This document shows positions 50,949-53,223 of a stretch of DNA of 53,223 nt, piece after piece (position 1 is the stretch's first letter; each line of letters starts with the position of its first letter). Under the pieces are notes generated by a model. That model was given only the letters and a program-made list of their open reading frames with translations. It searched no databases and was not told the DNA's origin. The stretch lies in contig JAEZCG010000007.1 in assembly GCA_023430065.1 (NCBI GenBank), positions 1 through 53,223 on the forward strand, written 5' to 3'. A program made the translations under genes and the position numbers. The stretch comes from Pseudomonadota bacterium. GTDB lineage: Bacteria > Pseudomonadota > Gammaproteobacteria > Burkholderiales > SHXO01.

Positions 50949-52076
50949 ATGTTCCGCGTACTGCTACTTCTCCTCCTCGCGCTGGCTGCCAGCGCCGCGC
51001 CGGCGCAGACGCGCGTGGCGCCGCCTGACATCGAAGCCCGGACCTGGTTGCTGATGGACCTGCAGAGCCAGCAGGTGATCGCCGGGCACGGTGGGACCGA
51101 GCGGATCGAACCGGCCTCGCTGACCAAGCTGATGAGTACCTACCTGGTATTCGAGGCGCTGCGTCAGAAGGAGATCGCGCTCGATCAGGACGTGCGCGTG
51201 TCGGACAAGGCCGCGAAGATGCCCGGCTCGCGCATGTTTCTCGAGGCGGGCACGTGGGTGAGTGTCGATCAGTTGTTGCGCGGGATGATCGTGGTATCCG
51301 CGAACGACGCCACCGTCGCCTTGGCCGAGGGACTGGCGGGCAGCGAGGAGGCCTTCGTCGAGCGCATGAACGTGCAGGCGCGCCGGCTCGGCCTGAACGA
51401 TACGCGCTTTGCCGATTCAACCGGCTTGTCCCACCCCCAGCACTACTCGACGGCACGCGACATCGCGCGCCTCGCCGCCGCCCTGATCCGCGATTTCCCT
51501 CAGCATCTTCCGCTCTACCAGTTGCGCGAGTTCACCTACAAGGAGATCACGCAGGCGAACCGGAACATCCTGCTCGGCCGCGATCCCCGCGTGGACGGCC
51601 TGAAAACCGGCTACACCGAAAACGCCGGCTATTGCATCGTCGCCACCGCCCGCCGCGAGTCGCGCCACGTCCTTGCCGTGGTGACCGGCGCAGCCTCGGA
51701 GAGCACCCGGGCCGCGGAAGCGCAGAAGCTCATCAATTTCGGCTTCCAGCATTACGAAACGCCACAGGTGTACGCGCGCGGGGCCGTGGTCGCCGAGTTG
51801 CCGGTGTACAAGGGCAGCGTGAAACGGCTCAAGGCCGGTCCGGACCGGGACGTTTACGTGTCCGTGCCGCGCGGTCGCACGGAGGGGATCAAGGCCAGTC
51901 TCACCAGCCGCCAACCCCTGCTCGCTCCGCTCGGCCAGGGTCAGCAGGTGGGCACGCTGCGCGTGGAGTACGACGGTACGCTGGTGGGCGAGTATCCTGT
52001 GGTGGCACTGGAGAACGTGAGCGTGGCCAATCTGTTCGTGCGCGCCTGGGACAGCCTGCGGCTGTTGTTCGATTGA
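50949..52076 (+). CDS. dacC: D-alanyl-D-alanine carboxypeptidase (PBP5/6 family)
   Basis: Removes the terminal D-alanine from peptidoglycan side chains in the periplasm. The 375-residue protein has a signal peptide (LLLLLLALAASAAPAQ), then the S11 catalytic motifs: SLTK (serine 57, lysine 60), SAN in VVSANDATVALAEG and KTG in DGLKTGYTENAGYC. A beta-rich C-terminal PBP5 domain and an amphipathic tail for membrane binding (ANLFVRAWDSLRLLFD) follow. It is followed by the D-amino acid aminotransferase after seven bases. Confidence 0.96.
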   Translation: MFRVLLLLLLALAASAAPAQTRVAPPDIEARTWLLMDLQSQQVIAGHGGTERIEPASLTKLMSTYLVFEALRQKEIALDQDVRVSDKAAKMPGSRMFLEAGTWVSVDQLLRGMIVVSANDATVALAEGLAGSEEAFVERMNVQARRLGLNDTRFADSTGLSHPQHYSTARDIARLAAALIRDFPQHLPLYQLREFTYKEITQANRNILLGRDPRVDGLKTGYTENAGYCIVATARRESRHVLAVVTGAASESTRAAEAQKLINFGFQHYETPQVYARGAVVAELPVYKGSVKRLKAGPDRDVYVSVPRGRTEGIKASLTSRQPLLAPLGQGQQVGTLRVEYDGTLVGEYPVVALENVSVANLFVRAWDSLRLLFD

Positions 52077-52083
52077 AGACGAG

Positions 52084-52980
52084 GTGAGCGTGCTATTCGA
52101 CATCCCGGAGGAGGTGAAGGATTCGATCGTCTACCTCAACGGCAGCTACCTGCCGATGAGCGAGGCGCGTGTCCCGGTGCTCGACCGCGGCTTCATCTTC
52201 GGCGACGGCGTGTACGAGGTAATCCCCGTGTACGGTCGCCAGCCGTTCCGTCTGCCCGAACACCTGCGGCGGCTCCAGGCCAGCCTCGACGCGGTCCGCA
52301 TGGTCAATCCGCACACCGACGAGGAGTGGACGCGGCTGGTGTTCGGCCTGATCGATCGTTGCCCGCATCCCGATCAAGCCCTGTACCTGCAGGTGACGCG
52401 CGGCGTCGCCCGTCGCGACCACGCGTTTCCCAAGAACGTGCGCCCGACGGTATTCATGATGACGGGCGCATTGAGCGCGCCGTCGCCGGAACTGCTCGCC
52501 GACGGTGCCGCCGCCGTCACCGCGCCGGACAACCGCTGGCTGCGCTGCGACATCAAGTCCACTGCGCTGCTTGGCAACGTGATGATGCGTCAGCTCGCCG
52601 TGGACGCAGGCGCGCACGAGACCGTGATGCTCCGCGACGGCTTCCTCACGGAAGGCGCAGCCAGCAACGTGTTCGTGGTGCGCGACGGCGTCATCCTGGC
52701 GCCGCCGAAGAGCAACCTGATGCTTCCCGGCACCACGTACGACATCGTCATCGATCTGGCACGCGAGCACGGCATGCCGTTCGAGATCCGTCCCGTGAGC
52801 GAAGCGGAGCTGCGCACGGCCGACGAGGTGTGGATCACCTCCGCGACCCGCGAAGTCCTCGCGGTGACGCGGCTGGACGGTAAACCGGTGGGAGCCGGCA
52901 AGCCGGGACCGGTGTTCGAGCGCATGCTCGCCGCCTTCCGGGCGTTCCGGAGTGCGCTCGCGTCGAGGACGCATGCCTGA
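52084..52980 (+). CDS. D-amino acid aminotransferase
   Basis: A PLP-dependent class IV aminotransferase of 298 residues. Motifs are VYLNGSYLPMSEARVPVLDR, RGFIFGDGVYEVIPVYGR, the PLP lysine in CDIKSTALLGNVMMRQLA and LTEGAASNVFVVRDGVI. It could make D-glutamate or D-alanine for the cell wall, and its place after dacC fits that. Lyase-type relatives (PabC) are less likely given the RGFIFGDG motif. The GTG start at 52084 was used; it overlaps the ybeD homologue by eight bases at its end. Confidence 0.92.
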   Translation: MSVLFDIPEEVKDSIVYLNGSYLPMSEARVPVLDRGFIFGDGVYEVIPVYGRQPFRLPEHLRRLQASLDAVRMVNPHTDEEWTRLVFGLIDRCPHPDQALYLQVTRGVARRDHAFPKNVRPTVFMMTGALSAPSPELLADGAAAVTAPDNRWLRCDIKSTALLGNVMMRQLAVDAGAHETVMLRDGFLTEGAASNVFVVRDGVILAPPKSNLMLPGTTYDIVIDLAREHGMPFEIRPVSEAELRTADEVWITSATREVLAVTRLDGKPVGAGKPGPVFERMLAAFRAFRSALASRTHA

Positions 52981-53223
52981 GATGCAACCGGAGCTGTCGC
53001 CGATCGAGTACCCGCTCGATTTTCCCGTGAAGGTGATGGGCCGCAACAAGCCCGGCTTCGCGCAGCTCGTCGCGGGGATCGTCGCGCGCCATGCGCCCGA
53101 TTTCGACGCGGCCAGTCTCGAGATGCGCCCGAGCCGCCAGAACAACTACCTGAGCGTGACCTGCACCATCCGGGCGACCTCCCGGGAGCAGCTCGATGCG
53201 CTCTACACCGAGCTGAGCGGGCA
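52973..53223 (+). CDS. ybeD: DUF493 (YbeD) protein, start only
   Basis: The first 83 codons of a small conserved protein are in the window; the gene continues past its right edge. It reads YPLDFPVKVMGRNKPGFAQL and NNYLSVTCTIRATSREQLDALY, which is DUF493 of YbeD/LipB neighbourhoods. In many betaproteobacteria the next genes are lipB and lipA (lipoate transfer and synthesis), which are beyond the window. Confidence 0.9.
   Translation, partial: MPEMQPELSPIEYPLDFPVKVMGRNKPGFAQLVAGIVARHAPDFDAASLEMRPSRQNNYLSVTCTIRATSREQLDALYTELSG

Overview
The window is a GC-rich chromosomal segment, almost fully coding, from what is most likely a betaproteobacterium close to Burkholderiales or Nitrosomonadales. 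This rests on gene order known from that group: tetratricopeptide protein-lolB-ispE, ftsY-ftsE-ftsX-rpoH, a complete aa3-type cytochrome oxidase cluster, gpsA-SH3-secB-trx-grx-rhodanese, and gpmA-envC-ctpA-moeB. No tRNA, rRNA, insertion sequence, phage gene or CRISPR array was seen.

Layout. 66-3382 (minus): outer-membrane assembly and isoprenoid genes. 3599-7573 (plus): a four-gene GldA/GldF/GldG/DUF4340 transport module, followed by mutM. 8418-12450 (minus): ferredoxin, coaD, rsmD and a pair of M16 proteases. 12521-16145 (plus): ftsY, ftsE, ftsX and rpoH, with a near-perfect CIRCE element (HrcA operator) in front of rpoH. 16215-24502 (mainly minus): cytochrome c oxidase structural and assembly genes in two transcripts. 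Heme A synthase (ctaA), usual in this neighbourhood, is not present. 24602-26244: bioC and comF. 26248-37164 (minus): an MSHA-type type IV pilus locus with a c-di-GMP-binding-type extension ATPase, five pilin-like proteins and inner-membrane assembly proteins. Its secretin gene mshL is reduced to a frameshifted 3' remnant and mshK is missing. 37234-47604: housekeeping genes (trmL, gpsA, secB, thiol redox, gpmA, envC, ctpA, moeB, slmA, a HAD phosphatase, argB). 47752-50826: an hsp20 gene with a sigma-32-like promoter, divergent from a bufferin-type RiPP cluster, followed by a convergent PCuAC copper chaperone. 50949-53223: dacC, a D-amino acid aminotransferase and the start of a ybeD homologue.

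The best candidate for an under-described system is at 48401-50826. It encodes a secreted, six-cysteine precursor peptide with EGKCG and EGACG motifs and an exact 11-residue internal duplication. A DUF692 (MNIO) enzyme, a DUF2063 partner and a periplasmic copper chaperone lie beside it. This resembles the recently described copper-buffering bufferins, but the precursor architecture, the PCuAC partner and the heat-shock neighbour are distinctive. Other points of interest are the CIRCE control of rpoH (the alternative heat-shock sigma gene under the HrcA repressor), the broken MSHA secretin, the absent ctaA and the GldAFG-DUF4340 module in a lineage not known for gliding.
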